Assembly: GCA_964472545.1 (NCBI GenBank) | Contig: CAYYNP010000099.1 | Span: 1 to 29,572 of the forward strand | Reading direction: 5' to 3' | Source: CAYYNP01 sp964472545 | Lineage (GTDB): Bacteria > Planctomycetota > Planctomycetia > Pirellulales > Thermoguttaceae | DNA length: 29,572 nucleotides | Part shown: positions 1-7,642 of the stretch, in pieces | Layout of the letters: every line of letters starts with the position of its first letter | Numbering within the stretch: the stretch's first letter is position 1 | Translations under genes and position numbers: made by a program | Notes under the pieces: generated by a model | What the model was told of the DNA's origin: nothing | Seen by the model: only the letters and a program-made list of their open reading frames with translations | Database searches by the model: none

Positions 1-445
1 GGTTGTACACAAACAAAACGATGGGAGCGAGGGTCATGCTCTAGTGATCACCCCATGATAAGTAGGCAATAGTGGTCGATGAATCATGCCCCGACAAGGG
101 GGGTACGCGTGCGCGGAACAACATTCAGGCCCTGCAAATCACTCGTCAGTTTTCGGTAACAAGAAATACACGAGGCGCATCCGGTCTTGCCCTTCAGCAA
201 ACGGTTCTTTCAGCCAACAGTCCGTTCATAACTTCTTCATTGTCGTGGTTCTTCCCCCGTGACGTTGTTCCGCTTTGACCCGAGCACGATCTTACTCGGG
301 CGAGTATTCGGTTGGCCCATCGGAATCAATGCGATAGTGACGGCCGCATTCAAGGCAACGGGTAGATACTGCGTCCGGCGTCAAGAGTAGTGAGTGAATC
401 AGAACGAGAGGCATCAGAATACCAGCACTCCAAGAACCGCCATTC
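1..445. other. no gene recognised; region 3' of capE
   Basis: This 445-base stretch lies downstream of the minus-strand capE stop. All frames are short and stop-rich, and none gives a recognisable protein. The only structure seen is a 6-bp stem (CCCGAG at 279-284, CTCGGG at 295-300) with a 10-base loop. It has no T-tract on either strand, so I do not call it a terminator. The window may simply begin in an intergenic or decayed part of a polysaccharide locus. Confidence 0.5.
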
Positions 446-1531
446 CTACTTGGCCGATTGCGAGACGGGCAATTCGTCGCTTTTCGAAACCGAACGGGTC
501 ATTTTCCACTCTTCCAGTTCTTCCTGGACTTCCGGTAGACTACCGACGAGCCTGACGACGTCCTCGACCGCCAGGCGTTGTGTATTATGCGACGTATAAT
601 CTTCGATCTCCGCCTCGTGCATATCGCCCTCGGAGAAGTACTGTTTGTACTTCTGGTAGTCAAGGTCGCGGCTGTCGGCGCGGATTCGATAGTAGTCGCC
701 CATGTCCTCGGCCCGGGCCAACTCCTCGCGGGTGCCCAGCGTTTCGTAGATCTTTTCGCCATGACGAATGCCAATCGTCCGGATCGGAACGTCCGTTTCA
801 AAAAGTGTTTTCACAGCTTGCGCCAAATCACCGATCGTGCAAGCGGGCGCCTTCTTGATGAACAGGTCGCCCTGCTCGGCGTTCTGGAAGGCGAAAAGGA
901 CCAACTCCACGGCTTCGCTCAGCGCCAACAGGAACCGGGTCATGTGCGGAATCGTGACCGTCAGCGGCTTGCCTTCCTTGATCTGCTTGATGAACAAGGG
1001 GATGACCGAGCCACGTGAACACATCACGTTTCCGTAACGGACCAGCGACACGGTGGTGGCCGTTTCCTTCAGCATCAACGTAGAGGCCAATGCCACCTTT
1101 TCCATCATCGCCTTGGAGATTCCCATCGCGTTGACCGGATAGGCGGCCTTGTCGGTGCTGAGGAAGACGATACGTTCAATCTGATGCTCTATCGCCGAGC
1201 TAACCACGTTGTGGCTACCGATAATGTTGGTCTGCACGGCCTGCATTGGGAAAAACTCGCAGGACGGCACCTGCTTCAAGGCCGCCGCATGGAACACGAG
1301 ATCCACGCCGTCCATTGCCTGGTCGACGCTGTTCTTATCACGGACATCACCGATGTAGAACTTCATGCGAGGGTTTGAATAATGGACCCGCATCTCTTCC
1401 TGCTTCAACTCGTCGCGGCTGAAGATGCGGATTTCTTCACAACCGGTTTTCAGGAGCCGATGGACAACCGCCTTGCCGAACGAACCGGTGCCGCCCGTGA
1501 TCAACACGGCTTTCTTCTCGAGGTCTTTCAT
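446..1531 (-). CDS. capE: UDP-GlcNAc 4,6-dehydratase/5-epimerase (CapE/FnlA/WbjB type)
   Basis: Extended SDR enzyme that should perform the first step of UDP-N-acetyl-L-fucosamine synthesis in the cytoplasm: 4,6-dehydration and C5 epimerisation of UDP-GlcNAc. Seen: the N-terminal NAD(P)-binding motif GGTGSFG, the HAAALKQVP segment, then STDKAAYPVNAMGISK, where Met replaces the usual SDR Tyr in the MxxxK pair, as in the CapE/FlaA1 group. The 361-residue length fits the family. I chose the ATG at 1531 (MKDLEKKAVLITGG). A TTG three codons upstream at 1540 is possible, and neither has a clear Shine-Dalgarno. It is the last of three pathway genes, 174 bases after the capG stop, and both partners CapF and CapG are in the window. 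Family assignment is firm. Naming capE rather than another 4,6-dehydratase rests on this context. Confidence 0.9.
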   Translation of the reverse strand: MKDLEKKAVLITGGTGSFGKAVVHRLLKTGCEEIRIFSRDELKQEEMRVHYSNPRMKFYIGDVRDKNSVDQAMDGVDLVFHAAALKQVPSCEFFPMQAVQTNIIGSHNVVSSAIEHQIERIVFLSTDKAAYPVNAMGISKAMMEKVALASTLMLKETATTVSLVRYGNVMCSRGSVIPLFIKQIKEGKPLTVTIPHMTRFLLALSEAVELVLFAFQNAEQGDLFIKKAPACTIGDLAQAVKTLFETDVPIRTIGIRHGEKIYETLGTREELARAEDMGDYYRIRADSRDLDYQKYKQYFSEGDMHEAEIEDYTSHNTQRLAVEDVVRLVGSLPEVQEELEEWKMTRSVSKSDELPVSQSAK

Positions 1532-1705
1532 CTGGGGCAATGTTCCATTGAATTCGTGTTGCGTACTTCAGTCTATTGTAATTGGTCGACCGCCACAGAA
1601 GAAGGGCCAAACCGACCACCTTCTCCGCCGCGAGCTGTCTCTCGTTGAGAACCGTAGCGAACAAAGGCCTCGGAGAAGCTACAAGCCTTCCCGTCCTCGC
1701 AACCC

Positions 1706-2827
1706 TCACATCTTCCGCCAAACACATCGATTCACATAGTCCGTATAACTCAGAATAATCCGCACGACCTTCTCCGAAACATTCGGTACGTCGTAGTCCC
1801 GAACGACCCGCAGGGCTCGCTCGTCACCACGCGGCTGGCTTTCCAATACGCCGAGCGCCTCTTGAATCCGGTCCCATTCGAGACCCGTCATCATCACCGA
1901 CGCCTCCTCCATCCCCTCTGGACGTTCGTGTGCGTTGCGGACATTCAACGCCGGGAAGTTCAAAACCGACGCCTCCTCAGTGATCGTCCCACTGTCGCTG
2001 AGCGTCACCTTGGCGTGCATCTGGAGATGATTGTAGTCGGTGAACCCGAACGGCTTGAGGAATTGTACTTTCGGGTCAATCGCGACTCCCTCTGCCTCGA
2101 ACCTCTTGCGAGTCCGCGGATGGGTAGAAACGATTACCGGCAGGCCGTACGTTTCGGCCAGACCGTTGAGAACCCGGCAAAGCTTTTGGAACTGACCCGG
2201 AAAATCCATATTCTCTTCTCGATGCGCACTGACGAGGAAATACCGCTCCGCTTCCAACTCAAGTTGTTGCAGGATGTTGCTCTGACGAATCCTCCCAAGG
2301 TAATGGTGCAACACCTCGAACATCGGGCTGCCGGTCTTGATGACCCGGTCGGGCGGAATCCCTTCGCTTAAGAGATAGTCCCGCGAGATCTGGCTGTAGG
2401 GCATGTTGATGTCGGCGATATGGTCGACGATCTTGCGATTGATTTCTTCGGGAACTCGCTGGTCGAAGCAGCGGTTGCCCGCTTCCATGTGGAACACGGG
2501 TATCTTCCGCCGCTTGGCCGAAATGGCCGCCAGGCAGGAGTTCGTATCGCCGAGAATCACGACTGCGTCGGGCTGAATCTCCGCAAGCAGCGCGTCCGTT
2601 CGCGAGATGACCAGCCCGATCGTCTCGGCAGCGTTGGCACCGGCGGCCTCCAGGAGATGATCCGGCTTCCTCAATTCCATGTCGTCGAAGAAGACCTGAT
2701 TCAACTCATAGTCGTAATTCTGACCCGTGTGGACAATCACATGCTCTACATATCGATCCAGCGCCGCCATCACTCGGGAAAGCCGAATAATCTCGGGGCG
2801 AGTGCCTACAATCGTGGCAACTTTCAT
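1706..2827 (-). CDS. capG: UDP-N-acetylglucosamine 2-epimerase-like enzyme (CapG/FnlC/WbjD type)
   Basis: WecB-superfamily epimerase (373 residues) that should invert C2 in the last step to UDP-L-FucNAc. Seen in order: GTRPEIIRLSRV at the N-terminus, HTGQNYDYELNQ, GDTNSCLAA, HMEAGNRCFDQRVPEEINR, SAHREEN, STHPRTRKR, and DSGTITEEASVLNFPALNVR with NAHERPEGMEE. The HMEAGNRCFDQRVPEE form is typical of the FnlC/WbjD/CapG branch, whereas ordinary WecB has HVEAGLRT. The ATG at 2827 is preceded by GGGAGG six bases away, so the start is well supported. The frame stays open upstream into the insertion sequence to about 3841, but that extension is a frame shadow of the transposase. The IS ends 29 bases upstream of this start codon and may have cut the gene off from its native promoter. 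Confidence 0.93.
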   Translation of the reverse strand: MKVATIVGTRPEIIRLSRVMAALDRYVEHVIVHTGQNYDYELNQVFFDDMELRKPDHLLEAAGANAAETIGLVISRTDALLAEIQPDAVVILGDTNSCLAAISAKRRKIPVFHMEAGNRCFDQRVPEEINRKIVDHIADINMPYSQISRDYLLSEGIPPDRVIKTGSPMFEVLHHYLGRIRQSNILQQLELEAERYFLVSAHREENMDFPGQFQKLCRVLNGLAETYGLPVIVSTHPRTRKRFEAEGVAIDPKVQFLKPFGFTDYNHLQMHAKVTLSDSGTITEEASVLNFPALNVRNAHERPEGMEEASVMMTGLEWDRIQEALGVLESQPRGDERALRVVRDYDVPNVSEKVVRIILSYTDYVNRCVWRKM

Positions 2828-2851
2828 GCATGCCTCCCAGCTTGTGTTGGT

Positions 2852-2856
2852 TTCTA
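2852..2856. repeat. IS target-site duplication, left copy (TTCTA)
   Basis: The five bases TTCTA directly precede the left inverted repeat of the IS1380-family element, and the identical TTCTA follows its right end at 4348-4352. A 5-bp duplication fits known IS1380-family insertions. It shows the element inserted by transposition and that the flanks have not been rearranged since. Confidence 0.85.
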
Positions 2857-4347
2857 CCTGAATCCGTGACGTTGTGAGCCCTGATTCTATAGACGACACG
2901 GCGGCGAGGGTTCCCGGGGCCGGGTGAATCGATGATACAAACGCTGCCATACAAATCGCCACGGATTCTCGCTCCACAACGAGAGACCGAAACGCCGAGC
3001 GTGATGCGTCAGTCGGGCGGCGAAGTACATCAGGTCTTGGATCACGCTGCGAAGACGGCGTCGGAAGACCGGCTTCGCCAACGGCATCCGCTGCTGCTGC
3101 GGCAATTGGGGGTCTTCGGCCAACGCTGTCTGACCGCACAGCCGCAACAGGTTGTACGCCACCAAACCCAGCGAAAGCACCAACGCGTTGGTGGCGAACT
3201 TGCCACTGGGCAAGCGCTCCAGGTCCATGTCCGATTTCAACTCCGAGTGAAACTGCTCGCTGGTGCCGTGCTGCTGGTACAACTCGATCACCCGCTCGGC
3301 CGGAAGCTTCAAGCTCGTCCACCAGGTGGCGATCTCGACGTCCGGCAACAGCAGCCGTTGCCCGTCGGCGGCGATCGTGCGTTGGATCACCTTGAAGACC
3401 ACGCGATACGATTTCCCGTCGCGCTCCCGCCAGGTCGTGCCGGTGTAGATTTCCTTGCCCGGCCGGGGCTCTTCCCACTCCCCGAATGCCTGGGCTTCCG
3501 ATTCTTTGCGAAGGTTGCGCTTGATGATCCAGTCGACGCGCTTGCTCTTCTGCAGCCGACGGAGGTTCTCCGCGTCGTCGTTGCCGGAATCCATCCGTAT
3601 CAGAAGCTTCGCCGAGGTTACCTGCCGGGCCAGTTCGATCGATCGCTGCAAGAACTCGGGCGTCTTCTCCTGGCAGTGCTGGCTGCCGGGCCGCAACTCG
3701 CAGTGGATCAGGTAGCCTACCTCGCCGAGGTAGGCGAAGTTCGGAGCATACCCGTCCAACTTCTTGTACGTCCAGGCGACGCCTTCCTTCTTTGTGCCGC
3801 TGTTGTCCAGCGGCGAGACGTCGATGTCCAGCGGAACCCAATCGCCGTGACAGGGCGTCAGCTTTGGGGCATGCCGGCCGATCAGTCGAGCCGACTCCTC
3901 GTGCAGCGTGGCGATGGGCGTCGTGCCCAACTGGTCCATCCGCTGCCGCAACGTCTCCTCCGAGGGGAGCTTCGCAATGCCCAACGCGCGTCGGAAGAAC
4001 GTCTCCTGGCGGTAGGTTTCGATGTCGGCGTAGTCGCTCTTGCCGAGGCAGAGCAGTCCGATCATCGCCGTCAACAGATCGCCATGCGGCACGTCCGGCC
4101 GCTTCCGCTCTCCCAGCGAGATTCCGCTGAGCCGTCTTCGCAGCGGCGACTTGTCAAGCAAAGTTCCCACGAGCGCCAAACCGGAGTGCGAAACGAGGAC
4201 GTCGTCGGTTTCTCGAATAGTAAATTGCATGGGCATCCTTCCCTCACCTGCCGGGTGAATCTAGAGTGCCCATCATCGTCGACGAAATCTCCGCAAATAC
4301 AAGCCCACTTCCGCATTCGCGAGGGAAACAGGTTCACGGATCCCAGG
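2857..4347 (-). mobile_element. IS1380-family insertion sequence, apparently intact
   Basis: A 1491-bp element. The left end is CCTGAATCCGTGA (2857-2869). The right end read inward on the opposite strand is CCTGGGATCCGTGA (4347-4334), so the terminal inverted repeats match in 12 of 14 columns with one 1-base gap. TTCTA is duplicated on both sides. The element carries one full-length transposase gene on the minus strand. It lies between capF and capG in the same direction as the host operon, and the right duplication contains the capF TAG stop. The element is slightly shorter than the 1.6-1.7 kb usual for the family. With perfect flanking duplications and an open transposase it looks recent and possibly active. 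Confidence 0.9.
2887..4236 (-). CDS. IS1380-family DDE transposase
   Basis: Cut-and-paste transposase of 449 residues (447 from the second Met), normal for IS1380 (DDE_Tnp_1 fold). Seen: PLDIDVSPLDNSG near residue 135 (first Asp region), LIRMDSGNDDAENL (second Asp), and YQQHGTSEQFHSELKSDMD near residue 320, which carries the catalytic Glu in a Y-x-x-H-G-x-S-E-Q-F signature. No frameshift or internal stop is visible. Two in-frame ATGs lie at 4236 and 4230. A GGGAAGG stretch touches the first but sits six bases before the second, so translation may begin at 4230. The stop TAG is 30 bases from the left inverted repeat. Confidence 0.93.
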   Translation of the reverse strand: MPMQFTIRETDDVLVSHSGLALVGTLLDKSPLRRRLSGISLGERKRPDVPHGDLLTAMIGLLCLGKSDYADIETYRQETFFRRALGIAKLPSEETLRQRMDQLGTTPIATLHEESARLIGRHAPKLTPCHGDWVPLDIDVSPLDNSGTKKEGVAWTYKKLDGYAPNFAYLGEVGYLIHCELRPGSQHCQEKTPEFLQRSIELARQVTSAKLLIRMDSGNDDAENLRRLQKSKRVDWIIKRNLRKESEAQAFGEWEEPRPGKEIYTGTTWRERDGKSYRVVFKVIQRTIAADGQRLLLPDVEIATWWTSLKLPAERVIELYQQHGTSEQFHSELKSDMDLERLPSGKFATNALVLSLGLVAYNLLRLCGQTALAEDPQLPQQQRMPLAKPVFRRRLRSVIQDLMYFAARLTHHARRFGLSLWSENPWRFVWQRLYHRFTRPREPSPPCRL

Positions 4348-4352
4348 TTCTA
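4348..4352. repeat. IS target-site duplication, right copy (TTCTA)
   Basis: Second copy of TTCTA flanking the IS. Read on the minus strand it is TAGAA, and its TAG is the capF stop codon. Because the duplication regenerates the stop, the insertion leaves the CapF protein unchanged. Confidence 0.85.
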
Positions 4353-5632
4353 CTGAACGTCCACGGGCACGAAATACGTGTCCATGCGATCCGGGTCGAA
4401 GACTTCGCTTGCCCAGAAGAGCGTGATCATCTCGGTCGTTCCGGTATTCGTAATCGAATGCGTGTAGCCCGGCGGGATCTCAACGATCCGATATTCCTCG
4501 CCGCGGACGGGGAATTCGAGTATCTCCGTTTCGTCGATGTGCCGAAAACGAATAACCCCTTNNNNNNNNNNNNNNNNNNNNNNNNNNNNNNNNNNNNNNN
4601 NNNNNNNNNNNNNNNNNNNNNNNNNNNNNNNNNNNNNNNNNNNNNNNNNNNNNNNNNNNNNACGGGGAATTCGAGTATCTCCGTTTCGTCGATGTGCCGA
4701 AAACGAATAACCCCTTCGCCGGCAACCACAATGAACTTCTCGGTCTTCGTGTGATGGTAGTGATTGCCCCGCGTAATGCCCGGACGCGTCCGAGAGACGA
4801 AGATTTGACCGAAGTGGAGCGACTTGGCCAATTCGGCAAGGTTCCCCCGGTCGTCGCTATGAATCTCGGGGCCGTATTCCCACCGCTCGGTCGGCAGATA
4901 CGAAAGATAGGTTGCGTAGAGCTGTTGATTGAACCGAGCCGAGAAGTCCGGGACCATTTGCGTCTCTTGCATCGAGCGGAAGAACTCGATGCGCCCGGCC
5001 AGATCGCCCAGTGTCAGCGAGTATGAGGGAACCGGATCAGGCTCGACCAAGAAGCCGTCCCGCCGCGGCTTGGAGTCCATCTCGGCCATGAAGGCCTCGA
5101 CTACGTCGTCGACGCAGACCAGGTCGAGTTTATGATCGGGATCGGAAATCTGGATCGGCAGATCGTTGGCGATATTGTGACAGAAGGTGGCCGTGACCGA
5201 GTTGTAGTTCGGCCGACACCACTTGCCAAATATGTTCTTCAGGCGAAAGATCGACACCGGCGTGCCGGTTTCTTCAGCGAACGCCGCGAGGATATCTTCG
5301 CCATGCCGCTTGCTCGCGCCGTAGGGATTATCAAGATCTGCCTGGATCGACGAACTAACGATCACATGCGGCGTGCGTCCCGAATCGCGAATTGTGTCGA
5401 CGAGCGTCCCGGTGAATCTGGCGTTACCCGTTTCAAACTCTTCGATGTTCTGTGGCCGATTAACACCGGCCAGATGGAAGACGACGTCCGCCTGCAAAAC
5501 CCACTCGTGGAGTTCCGCCTCGGAGTTGTCGAGGTCGTAAAGCAGCAGACACACATCATCCCGCCCAGAAAGATGCGTGCGAAGATTGAGGCCAAGAAAA
5601 CCGCTAGCGCCGGTGATTAGTACCTTCTTCAT
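4350..5632 (-). CDS. capF: bifunctional UDP-6-deoxy-4-hexulose 3-epimerase/reductase (CapF/FnlB/WbjC type), split by an artefactual assembly gap
   Basis: Second enzyme of UDP-L-FucNAc synthesis. An N-terminal SDR reductase (GASGFLG; SSSIQADLDNPYGASK with YxxxK) is joined to a C-terminal cupin that does C3 epimerisation (GNHYHHTKTEKF with likely metal-binding His/Glu; PPGYTHSITNTGTTEM; EVFDPDRMDTYFVPVDVQ at the end). The reading frame appears broken because 100 Ns sit between two copies of the same 55 bases. Deleting one copy and the Ns (155 bases) gives one continuous frame of 375 residues ending at TAG 4350-4352, the expected family length. ATG at 5632; no strong Shine-Dalgarno seen. Before the IS landed, only 26 bases separated this stop from the capG ATG, so they were very probably co-transcribed. 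No sigma70-like promoter is obvious upstream. Confidence 0.9.
4507..4716. other. scaffold gap (100 N, 4562-4661) flanked by identical 55-base overlap
   Basis: Bases 4507-4561 and 4662-4716 are identical over 55 positions and border exactly 100 Ns. This is what a scaffolder leaves when two contigs sharing a k-mer-sized end overlap are joined with a default gap. The true sequence is most likely a single copy with no gap. Collapsing it restores the capF frame exactly (1128 bases, 376 codons including stop), which is strong internal support. Confidence 0.93.
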
Positions 5633-6254
5633 GGCAGTATCTGTGAATGCTGATTGAGTTCTATGCTAATGAGGTTCTTGGTTCTCTTCCCGAGATTGTG
5701 TTTCTTACGTACGCATCCTTGCCTTGCGGATGTTGGTGAGAGCGACTTCTCGAAGTAGGCACGGATGATCTTCGGCCACTCTTCGATATCCCCAATCAGA
5801 ATATGCGGGATATGCGGTGTATCGTAGCCAGACATGACATGCCAAACGGCGTGGAAATAAACGGCACCTTTTCGCGAATGAGTTCTGCTGTCTTGGTACG
5901 CAGATCAAGTGGAATCTTCCACGTCGATTTTGCGTGAGTCTTCTTCGGTGACTTTTTCGTTGTCTTCGGTCCAATGAATCCATCTGGTGAAACGGAGCCG
6001 GGCCATGCTGGAGAGCAAACCGGCGTAGATCGAGACGCTTTCTTGAATCTTCATGCGGTCGGCGCGAACTCCGTTCCCGTGGGTTACGCCGGTGGCGTAC
6101 CCGGGGAGTTTTCTTGGCGGGTGGTATCTACGCCGTTTTGCAGGCTGAAACGACCTGCAAGTGTGGTAAATACGACTGTTCCTGTTGCCTTGGGCTCGAT
6201 ACGCGTTGTTGGCCCTGTAGTCCTGAATTCCCTGGACACAGCGCCGAGTGAGTG

Positions 6255-6279
6255 CATAGTATGATACTACCATAGTATG
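6255..6279. repeat. direct 9-mer repeat overlapping a TAGTAT-G-ATACTA palindrome
   Basis: CATAGTATG occurs at 6255-6263 and again at 6271-6279, 16 bases apart. The stretch between includes the odd palindrome TAGTAT-G-ATACTA (6257-6269). It is an AT-rich island in GC-rich surroundings. It could be a regulator-binding site or a remnant of a mobile-element end. No adjacent gene start explains it. Confidence 0.35.
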
Positions 6280-7149
6280 CCCTGTACCCGCGGTGACCAT
6301 AGGAAAAGTAATACTATTTCTAGTGTTTTGGCCCATCTCCACCGTCCCGGCGAATCGCCCCCCGATCGGACGGAAGCGAGGTCGATTCTTTGCAGATCTC
6401 CGTTCCCGTACCTGGGCCATCGCACCGCGATCCTGCCCGCGAGCCCTGCCGATTCCTGAAACACAACACACTAACTGTGTGTCCAGGAGTCGCGGGGACT
6501 CTACAGCCAAACGTCCATGCGGACGGGGAGCTTCCGAAGGCGCCACCAGTTTGCGAACCTCTCACTCACCGTCAGCCGTCGCATCTGGTTCCACGTATCG
6601 GCCACTTGACCGCTACGCGAGAAGTTCGTGCGTGTGCATCGGGCGCTCGACAGGTTCGTTTCCGAGCTTCACCGCCAGCAAACGCCCAGCCACCAATCGC
6701 CCGTTCGGCCAGTCGGCCTGCTAACGACCTTCTAACCGAGCCGGCCCCCACACGGCAGCCATCGCGGCTGTCGAGCGTGACACTATGCGCCGCCAGGGCG
6801 AATCCCGGCCCCATTCCGCCGTTCCCGCCACCCGCACCGCTCCCATCACGCCCCACTCTTCCCGCCAAAGGCCAAGCTATCGTCCCGACGGAATCGGTGC
6901 GCAATTCGGGCTAGGTGCTGAACTCGGCATTTCGGGCCACGTCTACGGCCCCGAAATGAAAGGCGTCTATGCTAGGGGGTTATTCGACCGGCGTGGGATT
7001 CTAGACGACGACCGTGCGGCGGTAGAGATCTGCTGATCGCCGGAGAGAATGCCTCCGTCGGGGGGAATCCAGAATCGTGACGCTGCATAGGCGAAATCCC
7101 TGAAGGCTGGAGCAATATGATCGCAGATCGGAACCAGAGCTGGCCAAGT

Positions 7150-7170
7150 GCTATTGTAATTTACAATAGC
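7150..7170. repeat. 21-bp near-perfect palindrome (possible operator or hairpin)
   Basis: GCTATTGTAA and TTACAATAGC are exact reverse complements around a single central T. No T-tract follows on either strand, so a factor-independent terminator is unlikely. It lies about 120 bases from the tRNA fragment and 490 bases upstream of the nearest plus-strand gene, so its function is unknown. Confidence 0.45.
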
Positions 7171-7288
7171 AAAGGTCCATTTATGGGGTCTAGTGGGGGT
7201 AAACGCCGATCGGGCCTCGTGTCAAAAACCCTTGCTATGAAAGGAATTACGGCGTTTCGCGCCGATTGAGAAATCCCTGTCCGCTGCC

Positions 7289-7326
7289 TTTTCAGTCCAG
7301 TGCTCTACCAACTGAGCTACCTGTCC
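7289..7326 (-). pseudogene. 5' half of a tRNA-Phe gene (truncated after the anticodon loop)
   Basis: Read on the minus strand, this begins with GGACAGG (acceptor 5' strand) and TA, followed by a complete D-arm (GCTC AGTTGGTA GAGC), the 5' anticodon stem CTGGA and the loop CTGAAAA with anticodon GAA, all as in bacterial tRNA-Phe. The next bases (GGCAGCGG...) do not pair with CTGGA. No T-arm or CCTGTCC acceptor strand follows within the expected distance or in the next 1.6 kb, as far as I could read. It is therefore a truncated copy rather than a working tRNA. The acceptor heptamer recurs in the same orientation at 7276-7282. Confidence 0.65.
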
Positions 7327-7562
7327 TAAGTAATTGCTATGTAATGGGTTATCCGGATCCTCGTTGGGGTGACTTCCGCTGCACTCGCAACGGCATGACC
7401 CCTACTCCGGGCGGGATATCCCCAGTCACCGCTGAGCTGCTCGGCCTGCAACGCTGACTGTGGAGAAGTTTACCCCAAAACGGCGGCCTAGTAAAGCGGG
7501 CACAGCCGCACGCTCGCGGGAGCCGTTTGCCGGGTTGCCGGGGGGCTGCGGTGGCGGGCAGT
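7327..7562. other. intergenic stretch, nothing recognised
   Basis: Together with the promoter region that follows, about 316 bases separate the tRNA fragment from the next start codon at 7643. An open plus-strand frame reaches back to 7460, but the sequence before 7643 has no family resemblance and the signal peptide begins at 7643. I see no RNA gene or terminator here. Confidence 0.45.
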
Positions 7563-7591
7563 TTGCAACCACGATCAGAACCGTTGATAAT
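7563..7591 (+). promoter_or_regulatory. sigma70-like promoter of the FG-GAP gene
   Basis: TTGCAA (7563-7568), a 17-base spacer, and GATAAT (7586-7591). These match 4/6 and 5/6 to consensus with ideal spacing. The implied start site is about 45 bases before the ATG at 7643. Found by eye only. Confidence 0.45.
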
Positions 7592-7642
7592 CTGCCGCAG
7601 GAGTCCGTTGTGGTTCATACCGAACGTTGCCGAGGAGATGCG

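Larger units (their letters stand above)
5633..7288. other. about 1.65 kb without a convincing gene; decayed coding-like remnants
   Basis: No frame here gives a recognisable full protein. On the minus strand between about 5640 and 6060 there are protein-like fragments in different frames: one containing KIPLDLRTKTAELIREKVPF (near 5850-5930), and one containing SGYDTPHIPHILIGDIEEWP (5780-5835) followed by KIIRAYFEKSLSP. This suggests a gene broken by at least one frameshift. I do not recognise the family. From about 6300 to 7040 the sequence is GC-rich with no plausible start or domain in any frame. Two short palindromes in this stretch are listed separately. Confidence 0.4.

Noticed and set aside
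279..300. Terminator downstream of capE
   Set aside because: Only a 6-bp stem with a 10-base loop, no T-tract, and nearly 150 bases from the stop codon.
2828..3841. Long N-terminal extension of the capG reading frame
   Set aside because: It runs through the insertion sequence in a different frame from the transposase, has no family resemblance, and a good Shine-Dalgarno precedes the ATG at 2827.
2919..4261. 12-base direct repeat GCCGGGTGAATC at 2919-2930 and 4250-4261 as IS ends
   Set aside because: It is direct rather than inverted and one copy lies in the transposase coding end. The true ends at 2857 and 4347 have inverted repeats and a target duplication. It could be a chance match or an internal binding site.
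2932..4356. 474-codon plus-strand frame antisense to the transposase
   Set aside because: It is opposite to a clearly conserved transposase, has Arg/Gln-rich nonsense composition, and is explained as a GC-rich shadow.
4427..4661. Apparent frameshifted C-terminus of CapF
   Set aside because: Caused by the duplicated 55-base contig edge and the N gap. The conserved cupin end is read in the correct frame to 4350 when the overlap is collapsed.
5633..7288. Group I intron inside the tRNA-Phe
   Set aside because: No 3' tRNA half or conserved intron core was found on the minus strand downstream of the break.
7250..7326. Complete tRNA-Phe gene
   Set aside because: The 3' anticodon stem, T-arm and acceptor 3' strand cannot be found in the following bases.
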